Shown: piece by piece, positions 16,557-26,197 of the stretch
How the letters are laid out: each line of letters starts with the position of its first letter
Numbering within the stretch: position 1 is the first letter of the stretch
Origin: Candidatus Aramenus sulfurataquae
GTDB taxonomy: Archaea > Thermoproteota > Thermoprotei_A > Sulfolobales > Sulfolobaceae
Length of the DNA: 64,000 bases
Reading direction: 5' to 3'
Assembly: GCA_000565255.1 (NCBI GenBank)
Contig: ASRH01000002.1
Span: forward strand, 186,001 to 250,000
Made by a program: the position numbers and the translations under genes
Notes under the pieces: model-generated
Database searches by the model: none
What the model was told of the DNA's origin: nothing
The model's input: the letters and a program-made list of their open reading frames with translations, nothing else

Positions 16557-18989
16557 CTATACCCTCTTAAGCATCTCTATGACCTCGCTCATCTTTGGCC
16601 TCTGGAAGGGGTTCGGGTGAGTAGTAGCGAGGATTATTGGACGGAACTTCTCAGGCACGTCGCCTAGGTTCTTCCCGTAATAGCTGGTGTAGATGTTTTT
16701 AGCCCTGTTTATTGCGTCTTGGTAACCTATGGATCCAGATAGCATCTTGTTTACAGCTTCGTCCATTAGCTTGATTACCTCTGGCGGATTATAGGTCACT
16801 CCAGTGAGGGCTTTGTACAGAGTGGCCCCAAAGGCGTAGACGTCCATGGAGGGCTGTGCTCCCTTCCTAGTTATCGCTGCCTCAACTTGGTCTATTGGAC
16901 AGTAGTCTGGGGTGTACTCAAAGAACCTCTCTCCTATTCTTTTAGCAGAGCCTAGATCCCCTAGTTTCACCACCGTTCTCCCATATTTCAAGTTCTCGAG
17001 GATTTCTTCTCCTAAGTTGCCAGGAGGGGTCTTGAAGAAGACGTTTTGGGGCTTTACGTCCAAGTGTACGTACCCTGTTGTGCCCTGTAACTTGGGGTTG
17101 TGTATGAAGTCCAGGGCATACGCCATCCTCAGGAAAATCAACTTCACAGCCTCAGGCCAGTACTTGGACATTATTACTTCCGTCTTCTTGATTAGGTCGT
17201 TTAGCGTTCCTCCTTCCATTATTTCCATGACAATTGCTGGGGGAGACGTCAAGTAGTAAGAAGTCTCACCTCTCTCAATGCTCTTTATGGTATTGACGTC
17301 TATGAAGGTACCGAATATCCTCACTATTGCGTCGTTGTTCTCAGACAGTTCCTGCAACTTGGAGGACTCATTCGACAAGTCCACAAAAGTAGTGAAGCTC
17401 GCCCTAGTTGCCTCCTTCTGAGCCCCGGAGAGTTTCGGCACCTTGATAGCATACCTCTCGTTTCCCCTGACGCCTTCAAGGACGTACGAGGTTCCTCCAG
17501 ATCCCAACACTCTGGTCACCCTATAGCCGTAAATCTCCCTACCTAGCCAGAGCTCAGGCTTCCACTGGTCTAAGGGCGGCGCCTTCAGTTGTTGAGGCTG
17601 TTGGAGTTGTTGGAAGGTCTGTTGAGGCTGGTGGTTCCCGTAAAGCTTAGCCATTATCTGCTTTGCCTTCTGTGCCCTTATGTCCCTAGTGCCCTTTGAA
17701 AGTATAAATCCAGCAAGCTTTTCCGCGTACTCTTGGTCTGTGGAAGCTAAGACTTCGAGGATCTTGTCAGCTGACGCTGGTAGGACGTTCTTGCTTATCA
17801 TGCAGTCCACTGAGTACCTTAGTAGTTTGCCGCACTTGCTGTAGTCAATTCTAAAGTTGTCCTGCATCCACAAAATGGCGTTGCAGTTCTTGGTAGAAAG
17901 TACGTCCAAGAAGACCTCAGTCTCGGAGATGCCGTAGCTCTTGAGTATATTCAAGTAGTTCCTGGCAACGCTGTAGTTCCCCTGGTTTAAATTCTTCAAA
18001 GCCTTTCTCTCTAGTGCATATGGGTCAAAAAAGATGGGCGAGTTCACCCCTACTAAGTAGAGGTAAGCTAGGGGCAAGGGGGACGGTGAAGGCGACGTAA
18101 GCGTGAGGTTATGGATATTGATCGAGTTAAGGGTTTGGTAAGCCATGTAGAGCGATATTACTAATGCCAGCGATGCAGGCACTAGCCCTAGTTCCCTCTT
18201 GACAACTGAGACGAAGCTGAGGAAGCCGATTACAGGCAATAGGTAGACCAAGGCTGAAGGTTCGCCCCAGAACTCCACAAAGGAAACTATCCCAGCTAGG
18301 GAGACAGCTACAGAGGGTAATGCAACGTCCATCTCTGGCCTTCCAGTCCTAAACCCAGGCCTCAGCGATACTAAAGTCGCGCCCAGAAGTACTCCAAAAC
18401 TTGACAGCAATCCTATCTCGTTTAAGTAAGTGTTGTGGCCACTTAAGAATGCGAGGATTGGCAGGTCGCTGGTCTGCGAAAAGCTTGTGGGGAGAGATAT
18501 CAAGGAGTACGTTAGAAGGGGCAAGAGGACTAGTACAGAGCCTAGGAGAGTAGCTATGAGGGTTTTGAGGCCTCCCCTTTTCCTCGTTAAGATAGGTAGG
18601 ACTAGCGAGCTCCCGAAGAAGAACAGCAGCGAGAAAACAACTTGTTCGTTGTTGAAGTCAGCAAATACTCCGAGTTTCCCGAGGATTAACATAGGCACAG
18701 AGATCCCTATAGAGATTAGAAGGGCAGAACCCAACGCCTTTAGGGAACCGGAAATTAGGCCAGAGAAGGCAATAAGGGTAAACACAAAGATCAGCTCTAT
18801 TTGGAGTCCAATTTGCGATATAACAGCGTCTGTAGAACTACCTTGGGAAGTGGTTGTAGCACTCGCGTATGAGTGGGCATAATAAGTAACAAGGAGTATA
18901 GTAAAGAATAACGTAAGAATTAAACCAATAACTTTGAAACTTCTTGATACTCCGTTTACAACAGCAGTACTCTTACGTCTAATGGGCAA
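16557..18989 (-). CDS. Multi-TM membrane Hanks-type Ser/Thr protein kinase
   Basis: This 810-residue kinase has about eight to nine membrane helices in residues ~20-315, a helical cytosolic segment (~325-455), a Gln/Pro-rich linker (QPQQTFQQLQQPQQ) and a C-terminal kinase domain (~485-810). Motifs present are the glycine loop LGSGGTSYVLEG, the ATP Lys in YAIKVPK, the catalytic loop HLDVKPQN (HLD rather than HRD, as in many crenarchaeal kinases), DLG in place of DFG, and a CPIDQVEA activation-loop end. It should phosphorylate proteins at the inner face of the membrane, with the multi-helix region as a possible sensor. It resembles the ArnC/ArnD group of Sulfolobus kinases in general type; orthology is not claimed. 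Confidence 0.9.
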   Translation of the reverse strand: MPIRRKSTAVVNGVSRSFKVIGLILTLFFTILLVTYYAHSYASATTTSQGSSTDAVISQIGLQIELIFVFTLIAFSGLISGSLKALGSALLISIGISVPMLILGKLGVFADFNNEQVVFSLLFFFGSSLVLPILTRKRGGLKTLIATLLGSVLVLLPLLTYSLISLPTSFSQTSDLPILAFLSGHNTYLNEIGLLSSFGVLLGATLVSLRPGFRTGRPEMDVALPSVAVSLAGIVSFVEFWGEPSALVYLLPVIGFLSFVSVVKRELGLVPASLALVISLYMAYQTLNSINIHNLTLTSPSPSPLPLAYLYLVGVNSPIFFDPYALERKALKNLNQGNYSVARNYLNILKSYGISETEVFLDVLSTKNCNAILWMQDNFRIDYSKCGKLLRYSVDCMISKNVLPASADKILEVLASTDQEYAEKLAGFILSKGTRDIRAQKAKQIMAKLYGNHQPQQTFQQLQQPQQLKAPPLDQWKPELWLGREIYGYRVTRVLGSGGTSYVLEGVRGNERYAIKVPKLSGAQKEATRASFTTFVDLSNESSKLQELSENNDAIVRIFGTFIDVNTIKSIERGETSYYLTSPPAIVMEIMEGGTLNDLIKKTEVIMSKYWPEAVKLIFLRMAYALDFIHNPKLQGTTGYVHLDVKPQNVFFKTPPGNLGEEILENLKYGRTVVKLGDLGSAKRIGERFFEYTPDYCPIDQVEAAITRKGAQPSMDVYAFGATLYKALTGVTYNPPEVIKLMDEAVNKMLSGSIGYQDAINRAKNIYTSYYGKNLGDVPEKFRPIILATTHPNPFQRPKMSEVIEMLKRV

Positions 18990-19371
18990 TTCGTTTCACG
19001 AAAATTTTTCTTCTCGAATTATAACTTTATTTGCTTTTGCTTCCTTCATGTTCTTTTCGTAACCCTGTGTCCATCCCAAAACTCGCTGGTCCCCTCTCTG
19101 CCCTACGAGGGTTTTGTCTAGGTCTGAGTCGTTACCTCCTCTAAGGGATATACTTCGTTAGATGCGACTAGAAAGGAAAGAGGTTTTCCAACACGTCGAC
19201 AATCTTCTTCACAACTAATTTCGTAATGTAGAGCGCTCCTTTAACGTCGCTATCTTGTGACTATATAATTACGTCACATTAATTAAATACAACTTTCAAG
19301 ATTGAATTCGATTCAAATTCTATACATTCAAAGAGTTTTAATATTTGTGATGATAGTTAGTTAACTTGATC
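18990..19371. other. Intergenic region, no gene recognised
   Basis: This 382-bp gap lies between divergent kinase and permease genes. The minus strand holds an open stretch of ~30 codons (KGALYITKLVVKKIVDVLEN, about 19170-19260) without a start codon, perhaps a remnant. The right end is AT-rich with a TTTTAATATTTG promoter-like element (about 19335-19346) for the permease. No RNA gene is seen. Confidence 0.5.
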
Positions 19372-20703
19372 ATGAGTAAGGCTAAAGAGGTTTCTAGCCA
19401 AGAACCCAAGAGGACCATAACCTTTAGGGATCTAGTTTTCCTTAGTTTGGGGGGTCAGTCCCCCTTCCTAAGCGTGCTCACATACGGCGTGGCGGCATTT
19501 ATTATAGCCGGTCCCTTTGGTCCCATAGCGATTATCCTAGGAACTTTACTGGTTTTAGTTAACGGACTAGTGGTCTATAAGCTCTCAACGAGGTTCACAG
19601 AGTCCGGAGGGTATTACACGTACGCGTTCTACTCCCTTACGAAGAGACTGGGCTTCGAGACCGGCTGGGTATACCTCGTGTACGCCACTCTTTACGGTTC
19701 GGCATATGTTCTAGGTTCAAGCTACGTTATTTCCCACGTCCTGCCGATGAGCCCTTGGCTTGTGGCGTTACTCATATTCGGAGTCTCCTCCGTTTTTGCG
19801 GTCCTGGGAATTAAGCCCACTGCTATATACGCGGTAATAGCTAGCTTAGTAGAGATCTCCATTATGGGCGTCCTAGCAGTGCTTTTCTTAAAGTCTACCA
19901 ACTTCACCTTCTATAATCCCTTTAGCTTCCATATCCCAATATCGCAGTTGACGTTAACGATACTCTTCGGCTCAGGCATACCTACAGGCTACGGGTCAAT
20001 AACTCCTCTATCGGGAGAAGTAAAGAATCCAAAGAGGACAGTGCCCTTGGCCATAATTACCGTTATCTTGTTGGGGGGACTTTTAGCTTCCTTTGACGTT
20101 TATGCAATCGCAGACCACCTCATATTTTACCATCTTTCAGCTAATAAAGTGGACTTCTTGAGGTTAATAGAGGACAAACTTGGGATAGTAACCTTGATTT
20201 TCGTGCTTTTCGCCGCAGCCAACGACGGAATACTCGCCACGCTATCCTTTATGTTGGCTACTTCGAGGACTGCCTACTCTATGGCGGTGAAGGGCTTTTT
20301 GCCCAACAGTCTGGCTAAGTTTGAACCTTCAAAGGGGCCCTTTAACGCAGTCCTGTTGACAGTTCTACTTTACGGTTTATCGGTGTTCCTAGGCCTTGAC
20401 TTGGCCTCCGGAAATGCATTCCTAGCGTTTGAGGCAATAGGCGAAGTGGCAGTCCTTTCCAACTTGTTTGTGCACCTCGCCTCAGACTTCTCCCTATTGA
20501 AAATATCCACGAAAAGGTTCAGGAAGAGGCTTCCTGAGATCTCCTTAAGCATAGGGGCGGCTGCTTTCACTATCTACTCCCTAGTGTACTCAATAAGTGG
20601 CTCCACCCCTAGTTTGGTGTACACCTTCATGACGTTCATAATTATGGGCTTCTTGGCGGCAGAGGTAATTTACATGAGCAAGGAAGAGCAAGAAGAAAGG
20701 TGA
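19372..20703 (+). CDS. APC-superfamily amino acid permease
   Basis: This 443-residue protein has about 12 membrane helices. The first carries the APC signature [22 protein letters not shown], followed by [12 protein letters not shown], which in APC transporters lies near the substrate site, and a cytosolic [11 protein letters not shown] loop, another family hallmark. It probably takes up an amino acid or amine with protons. ATG 19372 is chosen over the in-frame TTG two codons earlier. It is followed 31 bp later by a DsrE-like gene with its own TATA-like element. Confidence 0.86.
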   Translation: MSKAKEVSSQEPKRTITFRDLVFLSLGGQSPFLSVLTYGVAAFIIAGPFGPIAIILGTLLVLVNGLVVYKLSTRFTESGGYYTYAFYSLTKRLGFETGWVYLVYATLYGSAYVLGSSYVISHVLPMSPWLVALLIFGVSSVFAVLGIKPTAIYAVIASLVEISIMGVLAVLFLKSTNFTFYNPFSFHIPISQLTLTILFGSGIPTGYGSITPLSGEVKNPKRTVPLAIITVILLGGLLASFDVYAIADHLIFYHLSANKVDFLRLIEDKLGIVTLIFVLFAAANDGILATLSFMLATSRTAYSMAVKGFLPNSLAKFEPSKGPFNAVLLTVLLYGLSVFLGLDLASGNAFLAFEAIGEVAVLSNLFVHLASDFSLLKISTKRFRKRLPEISLSIGAAAFTIYSLVYSISGSTPSLVYTFMTFIIMGFLAAEVIYMSKEEQEER

Positions 20704-20734
20704 AAAGTAACTTTTTATTTTCCAAAGTTTAAAA

Positions 20735-21088
20735 ATGCCTATGGCCAAGATATTCGTTATTTCCACGGCAGGAAAAGACGACATAAATAGGGCAACCATG
20801 GCCATAAACTTCGCCCTTGGAGCTAGGAATAACGCCAATGCCACGGTATCCCTCATGTTCTTAGGTAGGGGCGTGGAGACGCTGCTCAAGAACGCAGCTA
20901 ACGCAGAGCAGATGAGGAAGTTGGTAAACGACATGATAGAAGCTGGGATCGAGGTAAGCTACTGCGGTATATCCCTCAAAAACCTAGGATTAACCAGGGA
21001 CTTGATTTTCGACAACGTAAAGGAGGTAATGGGAGGAGTGGAGACCGCGAGAAAAATAGATGAAGGATATGCAGTTGTCTCTTTTTAA
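20735..21088 (+). CDS. DsrE-family protein
   Basis: This 117-residue protein has the DsrE/DsrF fold: strand-turn IFVISTAGKDDINRATMAIN, VSLMFLGRGVETL, and the conserved Cys in VSYCGISLKNLGL. Members bind or transfer sulfur as persulfide or thiosulfonate, or act in trimeric complexes. In sulfur-oxidising Sulfolobales several DsrE proteins sit with TusA and heterodisulfide-reductase genes, but none are adjacent here, so a sulfur-carrier role is an inference from the single Cys. The start lies ~15-30 bp after an AT-rich box. Confidence 0.82.
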   Translation: MPMAKIFVISTAGKDDINRATMAINFALGARNNANATVSLMFLGRGVETLLKNAANAEQMRKLVNDMIEAGIEVSYCGISLKNLGLTRDLIFDNVKEVMGGVETARKIDEGYAVVSF

Positions 21089-22119
21089 GAGAGAGTTTTT
21101 ATTTCCTCCACTACAGCCTGCAACGCGTTTGTGTTCTTCCCTACAGCGTACGTTAAGTAGTTGTTGTACTGTGCCACCACAATGTTAGTAGAGTTAAACT
21201 CGAACGAGAGGTACTTTGCTCCATCTATTGACCCCGTTGTGTAGTTCTTGGTGACGTTTTGTATGTGCGACGCTATTGACGAGAACGCCTCCTCAGCGTC
21301 GCTCGCGTTAGCAAACTGGCTCACTCCTAAGGTCAAGTAAGAGGTAGTGTTGGTGTAGAACCCTATGTAGCTAGATAAAATAGTAGTGGTGTTAAGCCCT
21401 ATCTTAGATGAAATAGAGGTGTCATTGACGTATCCCCACCCCGCTAGTTCCATGCTGAGTTTAGGTAAAATGTCAGGAGGAGTCACACTGAGGGTTGAGT
21501 TCTTTACCAGGGAGTTCACTTGCTCTATGAGGAGTTGAGCTGAGTAGTTGGCGTTATTTGAAGTACCGTTCAATAACACCCCCACGAAGACGGAGCCGTT
21601 AAATCCCAAGGCAATCCCAGCCCCAGAGTAATTACCGTAGAAGTAACTGAAGCCCTCGTAGTTGCCGGTCTTTTCAACGGTGAAGTTTGAGCTCAGCAAG
21701 GATATTAGAGCATATACGTAGTTCCTGTTTAGGGACGAGTTAAGTTTCGCGAAACCAATAACTGCAAAAGTAGAGGAGTTGTGTTTCACTACTTCAAACG
21801 CCCCTTCTTTAAACGTGACGTTGCCGAGGTTGAAGCGCGTGAAGTTCACGTGTCCTGACGTTAAGGGAAGTTTGCTCAAGTTGTTCACTTCAAACCACGC
21901 AGCCACGTAGAACGGGGTTATCCCTGTCGCTTGCTCAGCGTATTTAGGGTCTTGGGAAAGCGGAGTTGGTGCTTGTGGGGAGTTAGTTGGCGTAGTAATA
22001 ACGCTAGCCGTCTTGGTTGGGGCAGACACGTGGGAGGAACTGTGGTAGGCAAGTATCTCGTATGCCACTACGGAAATCAAGATTATGGCTATTATGCCCA
22101 CTATAATGTTGGTTCTCAT
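21085..22119 (-). CDS. Membrane-anchored, heavily glycosylatable extracellular protein
   Basis: This 344-residue protein has one N-terminal helix (IIVGIIAIILISVVAYEIL), then a Thr/Ser/Pro-rich stalk (TKTASVITTPTNSPQAPTPL), then a ~270-residue outer domain rich in N-x-S/T sites (NLS, NFT, NSS, NYS, NGT and more). A stalk plus glycosylated domain is typical of cell-surface proteins or solute-binding proteins of Sulfolobales. No known domain is recognised. A TTTTATAA box lies ~25-32 bp upstream of the ATG. Its 3' end overlaps the DsrE gene by 4 bp. Confidence 0.75.
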   Translation of the reverse strand: MRTNIIVGIIAIILISVVAYEILAYHSSSHVSAPTKTASVITTPTNSPQAPTPLSQDPKYAEQATGITPFYVAAWFEVNNLSKLPLTSGHVNFTRFNLGNVTFKEGAFEVVKHNSSTFAVIGFAKLNSSLNRNYVYALISLLSSNFTVEKTGNYEGFSYFYGNYSGAGIALGFNGSVFVGVLLNGTSNNANYSAQLLIEQVNSLVKNSTLSVTPPDILPKLSMELAGWGYVNDTSISSKIGLNTTTILSSYIGFYTNTTSYLTLGVSQFANASDAEEAFSSIASHIQNVTKNYTTGSIDGAKYLSFEFNSTNIVVAQYNNYLTYAVGKNTNALQAVVEEIKTLS

Positions 22120-22253
22120 ATGTTCGATTGCTTTGGATTTGGTTATAAAACTTCGTTAAAGCCCTTATGTTTTTCTAGCACTTTTTGAATTTTCAGCACC
22201 TCATCGACGTGCCAAATGTCTTTTAATTTTCTACACAATGAATATAATCAAAG

Positions 22254-22262
22254 TTTATAAAA
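22254..22262 (+). promoter_or_regulatory. TATA box of the S53 protease / PNGase A operon
   Basis: TTTATAAAA lies 21-29 bp before ATG 22283, so the operon transcript should be leaderless. Confidence 0.7.
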
Positions 22263-22282
22263 GCTGACGTCGTCATTAAATT

Positions 22283-25200
22283 ATGGTCTTATCCAAAAAT
22301 ATTACACTGATGTTGATTTTTCTCCTGTTAGGGATTTTGTTTCCGAGTTTTGTAGGGATGGGTCTTAGCTCTCAAGTGCAGTACGTTGGACCCCAGCTAT
22401 TGGGCAACGAGATCGGCCCACTCAGCCCTAGTGGTCAACTCTGCATTGAGGTTTTTGTGCCACCCAAGGACATGAACGAGCTTTACTTAGTGGCTCAAGA
22501 AGTTGCAAACCACCAGATAAAACCTCTGTCAAACTCGCAGTTGATCTCAATGTTTGGGCAACAGCAGAAGGTAGACGAAATTGCCCAAGCCCTTGAGCAA
22601 GAAGGGTTCCAAGTTGTGTATGAGAGCCCCTTCTCTCTAATAGCACAAGCGCCTGCAGGCACTGTGGAGAGGCTATTCTCAACCCAGCTCTACTTGTTCA
22701 ACAATAGCGGGGAAACGTACTACAAGCCAGTGGCAACCCCTAAGGTACCAGAGTTCCTTAAGGGCGTCGTAATAGGGGGATTGACTAACTTCACCTTAAT
22801 TAGGCCTCAGCACATCGTTGTGGGCAAGGTTGAAAACGGAGCCCTAATCCCTACCTCCCTACAAGGGTTGCCCACTTTCCAGTTCTCCGCCTTATACTAC
22901 ACTCCAAAGGACTTCCAGGGCGCCTATAACGTCACAGGAAATAAGCCAGGGTATAACGTCACTGTGGCAGTAGTAGACGCCTATGGTGACCCGGAGATCT
23001 ATCAAGACTTGAAGGCTTTTGACAAGATGTTTGGCCTTCCTCCAATTAACCTGACCGTGATCCCGGTGGGCCCATATCATCCAATCTACGGCATCTTAAC
23101 TGGCTGGGCAACAGAGACCGCGTTGGACGTGGAGATGGTTCACACAATGGCGCCTTACGCTAAAGTCGACTTAGTCGTAGCGTCAAACAATGGACCGGCA
23201 TTGTTCGAGGCAATAGACCTCATAGTTAGCGAGGACTTGGCGCAAGTGGTGAGCATGAGCTGGGGAGCCCCGGAAAACTTGTACTCCGCCTCCGGCTTTT
23301 ACGCAGTAGTAGACGGAGTTCCTATTCCCAATTACCCCTACCTTGACTACTACTTCATGCTTGGCGCAGCTGAGGGAATCTCATTCTTTGCGGCATCAGG
23401 AGACGAGGGAGCCTACGGAGGTACCTTGACGACGTACGGTGGAGTGATATTCCCGTCCTCTTCTCCTTTCGTGACAGCAGTGGGTGGCACCTCACTTTAC
23501 GTTAACGTCACCTCCGGCTACTTGTCGTCCTATAACTCTACTGCAACCTACGGTTACGAAACTGCGTGGAGCGTTAGCCCGTGGTACGCTGGCATAGGGA
23601 CTAGTACAGTCAGCTCCACCGGAGGCTACAGCACCTTCTTCCCAGCACCGTGGTACCAAATTCCAATTACCCACTCCAAATTTAGGACTACCCCTGACGT
23701 GGCTGCAGACGCGAACCCATACACAGGTGGTGTGATAATAGTTGATGGCCAAGAGGAAGTGATAGGAGGGACTAGCATGGCTGCTCCCCTGTGGTCTGGG
23801 GCAATAGCTGACGTGGACTCCTACCTAGGGAAATCCCTCGGTCTAGTTAACCCCCTGCTTTACGGGATTTATGTGAACAAGACCTTGTACAGCGAGGCCT
23901 TCCACCCAGTTACGTTTGGTTACAACGGCAAGTACAGCGCCAACAGCTCCTACAACCTAGTAACTGGACTGGGTAGCCCCAACGTAGGAGGGCTCGAGGA
24001 GGCAATATCCTACATGCTAAGTCACGTTAAACACTTGGACATATCGGTGAGCACTTTCGAGCCTGGAGTTACATATCCTTGGTACATGTACGGCTCAACG
24101 TTTACAGTGGTGGCCTACATCTCTACGCAGGGAGGCAGGATAGTAACTAATGGCTCTTTTAATGCGTACATCTATACGTTGGACGGCTTCCTGGCTGAAG
24201 TTCCCTTGACTTTTAACGGCACGTACTGGGTCGGGAACTTCACGATATCGCCCGGAGATCCGCCCAATGTCTGGAGCATAGTAGTCAACGGCACTGCCTA
24301 CAACGAGACTGGAGTTGGAGCAGTTGACGTAGACGTGGGCGAGTCAGTAAACATTCTGACGCCAGTTGGCGATTTCCTGCCCATCGACGAACCAATAACA
24401 GTGGAGGCGTGTATTTACTACCCCAACGGAACACCCGTTACTTCTCAGACCTTCACTGCGTACTTCATCCAAAACGGCGTGAGCTACGCTAACGTCACCC
24501 TCCTTCCTACTACTACTCCGGGGCTCTATAAGGGCGTCACAGCGTTCCTACCCCCGACTCCACAAGGAACGTACATATTGGTAATTAACAACACGTACGG
24601 CAGTGCGTACACTTACGACTACGTGGGAGGAGTCATAGAAGGCCTAGTCTTTACCCCCATAAATGACGGGTTACCCTCAGCTGACCCTGGGCAGAACATA
24701 ACCATATTTGGGCTTGCGGAAGGTTCCAACGGTCTTGGGATATTCACCTCTAATATGACTGCCTACATCTACAATCCAGAAGGTAGGCTGGTCGCCTCAG
24801 TGCCGATGGTCCCAGCACCGGACGTACCCCAGTTCGGCATCATAGATGCCTTCTTATTCCACGAGGCCAACTTTACTATTCCAAGTAACTTCACCCCTGG
24901 ATTCTACACTGTGGTAATTGAGGCTAACGTACCTACGTCAGTGGGCACAGAAGTTGCCAACTTTACTACCTCTTTCTACGTGGGTAGTTCAACGCTTACT
25001 GCAGAGGTGAGGGGGGTGACTACAGCGTATGAGGGCCAGAACTTAGTGGTCACGGCGAACGTAACTTACCCCAACGGCACTGAAGTAAAATATGGAGAGT
25101 TCTCGTTGACCTTGCTCCCATCGCAGTTCTCCTTTGCCTCGCTTATAGTTGAGTTAGACACCTACGTGCCCATGCAGTATGATTCAAAACTCAACGAGTG

Positions 25201-26197
25201 GGTCGGAGTTTTCACAGTGCCCTCCGTGCTTAACGACTACACCGGTTACTCATATTTCTACGAGGGGGCAAACCCATACGAGCTGTCTGGCCCCTGGAAT
25301 CTAGTAATAACAGGGGTCTCTGCAGGAGGACACAACGTCTACTACTCTACCTTCCTAAACGTAATGCCATACACTTACCTAGGAAACCTAGTTGTCAACG
25401 CTGAGAACATTAGCGCAGTACCGCTCATGGCATTCAACGGTACCACTTACTTCTTAGACAACGTCTACGTGAACTCGCTAAAGGTAAGCGGAGTGGGAGG
25501 AATTGTACTTGAGGACTCCATAGTCGGCGAGCTCGACGCGTACAACTCGACTGTAGTTGTAGAGAACTCTAAAGTAATCCAGGTTAACGCTGTGGGCTCT
25601 AACTTGACCTTTATCCAAGACACGCTAGGCGGGAAGAATGTGGCCTTAAGCCTAACCTCCTCCACCGCTAAACTGATAAGCTCCGTGATCGAGGACTCCT
25701 CTTACGCCTTTAACATCAGCAACTCTGTGGTGACGCAAGAGGGAGTCAGCGAGGTTAACGTAGTAAACGAGTCGACCCTACCCGAGCCCACAGTAACTTA
25801 CGTGTCCCCAGTTAACGTCACTACCGCCACTTCGACCGTAACTGTTAACATCACGGGAGAAAAGCTAAAGGTCGCTTCAGTGAAGGTTGACGGCAGTCCG
25901 GTGAGCTATTCCGTTAGTACTACTAGCAGTGGAGTGTCGGTATCCGTTCCCTTTAATGCCTCCAAGTTGCCCGACGGGCTCTACACAATAGAGGTAACGG
26001 TGTCCGACGGGCTTAGTTACACCTTGTACGCCAACTTCTACAACTCTTACCACGAGGTGGTCGCTAGTGGTCAAATAAGTTCCCTACATAGTTCCCTCAA
26101 CTCCGTGGGCACCGACAGTTACGTCGGGATAGGCATAGCCTCAGTTGGCCTAATAATAGGGATAGTTGCGTTGATTTTGTCTCTAAGGAAGAGGTGA
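22283..26197 (+). CDS. Secreted, surface-anchored S53 (sedolisin/kumamolisin) serine protease
   Basis: This 1304-residue protein carries a signal peptide (~1-25), a pro-kumamolisin activation domain (~30-200), a peptidase S53 domain (~205-590), several beta-sandwich repeats (~600-1130) and a C-terminal membrane anchor (VGIGIASVGLIIGIVALIL then SLRKR). The S53 catalytic set is visible: Glu278 and Asp282 in WATETALDVEM, oxyanion Asp374 in SGDEGAYG, and Ser498 in GGTSMAAP. These enzymes act at acid pH, fitting an acidophile outside the cell. Many N-x-S/T sites suggest glycosylation. Its stop overlaps the GTG of the PNGase A-like gene, so both are made together. Confidence 0.93.
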   Translation: MVLSKNITLMLIFLLLGILFPSFVGMGLSSQVQYVGPQLLGNEIGPLSPSGQLCIEVFVPPKDMNELYLVAQEVANHQIKPLSNSQLISMFGQQQKVDEIAQALEQEGFQVVYESPFSLIAQAPAGTVERLFSTQLYLFNNSGETYYKPVATPKVPEFLKGVVIGGLTNFTLIRPQHIVVGKVENGALIPTSLQGLPTFQFSALYYTPKDFQGAYNVTGNKPGYNVTVAVVDAYGDPEIYQDLKAFDKMFGLPPINLTVIPVGPYHPIYGILTGWATETALDVEMVHTMAPYAKVDLVVASNNGPALFEAIDLIVSEDLAQVVSMSWGAPENLYSASGFYAVVDGVPIPNYPYLDYYFMLGAAEGISFFAASGDEGAYGGTLTTYGGVIFPSSSPFVTAVGGTSLYVNVTSGYLSSYNSTATYGYETAWSVSPWYAGIGTSTVSSTGGYSTFFPAPWYQIPITHSKFRTTPDVAADANPYTGGVIIVDGQEEVIGGTSMAAPLWSGAIADVDSYLGKSLGLVNPLLYGIYVNKTLYSEAFHPVTFGYNGKYSANSSYNLVTGLGSPNVGGLEEAISYMLSHVKHLDISVSTFEPGVTYPWYMYGSTFTVVAYISTQGGRIVTNGSFNAYIYTLDGFLAEVPLTFNGTYWVGNFTISPGDPPNVWSIVVNGTAYNETGVGAVDVDVGESVNILTPVGDFLPIDEPITVEACIYYPNGTPVTSQTFTAYFIQNGVSYANVTLLPTTTPGLYKGVTAFLPPTPQGTYILVINNTYGSAYTYDYVGGVIEGLVFTPINDGLPSADPGQNITIFGLAEGSNGLGIFTSNMTAYIYNPEGRLVASVPMVPAPDVPQFGIIDAFLFHEANFTIPSNFTPGFYTVVIEANVPTSVGTEVANFTTSFYVGSSTLTAEVRGVTTAYEGQNLVVTANVTYPNGTEVKYGEFSLTLLPSQFSFASLIVELDTYVPMQYDSKLNEWVGVFTVPSVLNDYTGYSYFYEGANPYELSGPWNLVITGVSAGGHNVYYSTFLNVMPYTYLGNLVVNAENISAVPLMAFNGTTYFLDNVYVNSLKVSGVGGIVLEDSIVGELDAYNSTVVVENSKVIQVNAVGSNLTFIQDTLGGKNVALSLTSSTAKLISSVIEDSSYAFNISNSVVTQEGVSEVNVVNESTLPEPTVTYVSPVNVTTATSTVTVNITGEKLKVASVKVDGSPVSYSVSTTSSGVSVSVPFNASKLPDGLYTIEVTVSDGLSYTLYANFYNSYHEVVASGQISSLHSSLNSVGTDSYVGIGIASVGLIIGIVALILSLRKR

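Noticed and set aside
19348-19380. GTGATGA followed by 12 nt and TTGA, a possible C/D box RNA
   Set aside because: No acceptable C' and D boxes follow, and the stretch is the promoter and start of the permease gene.
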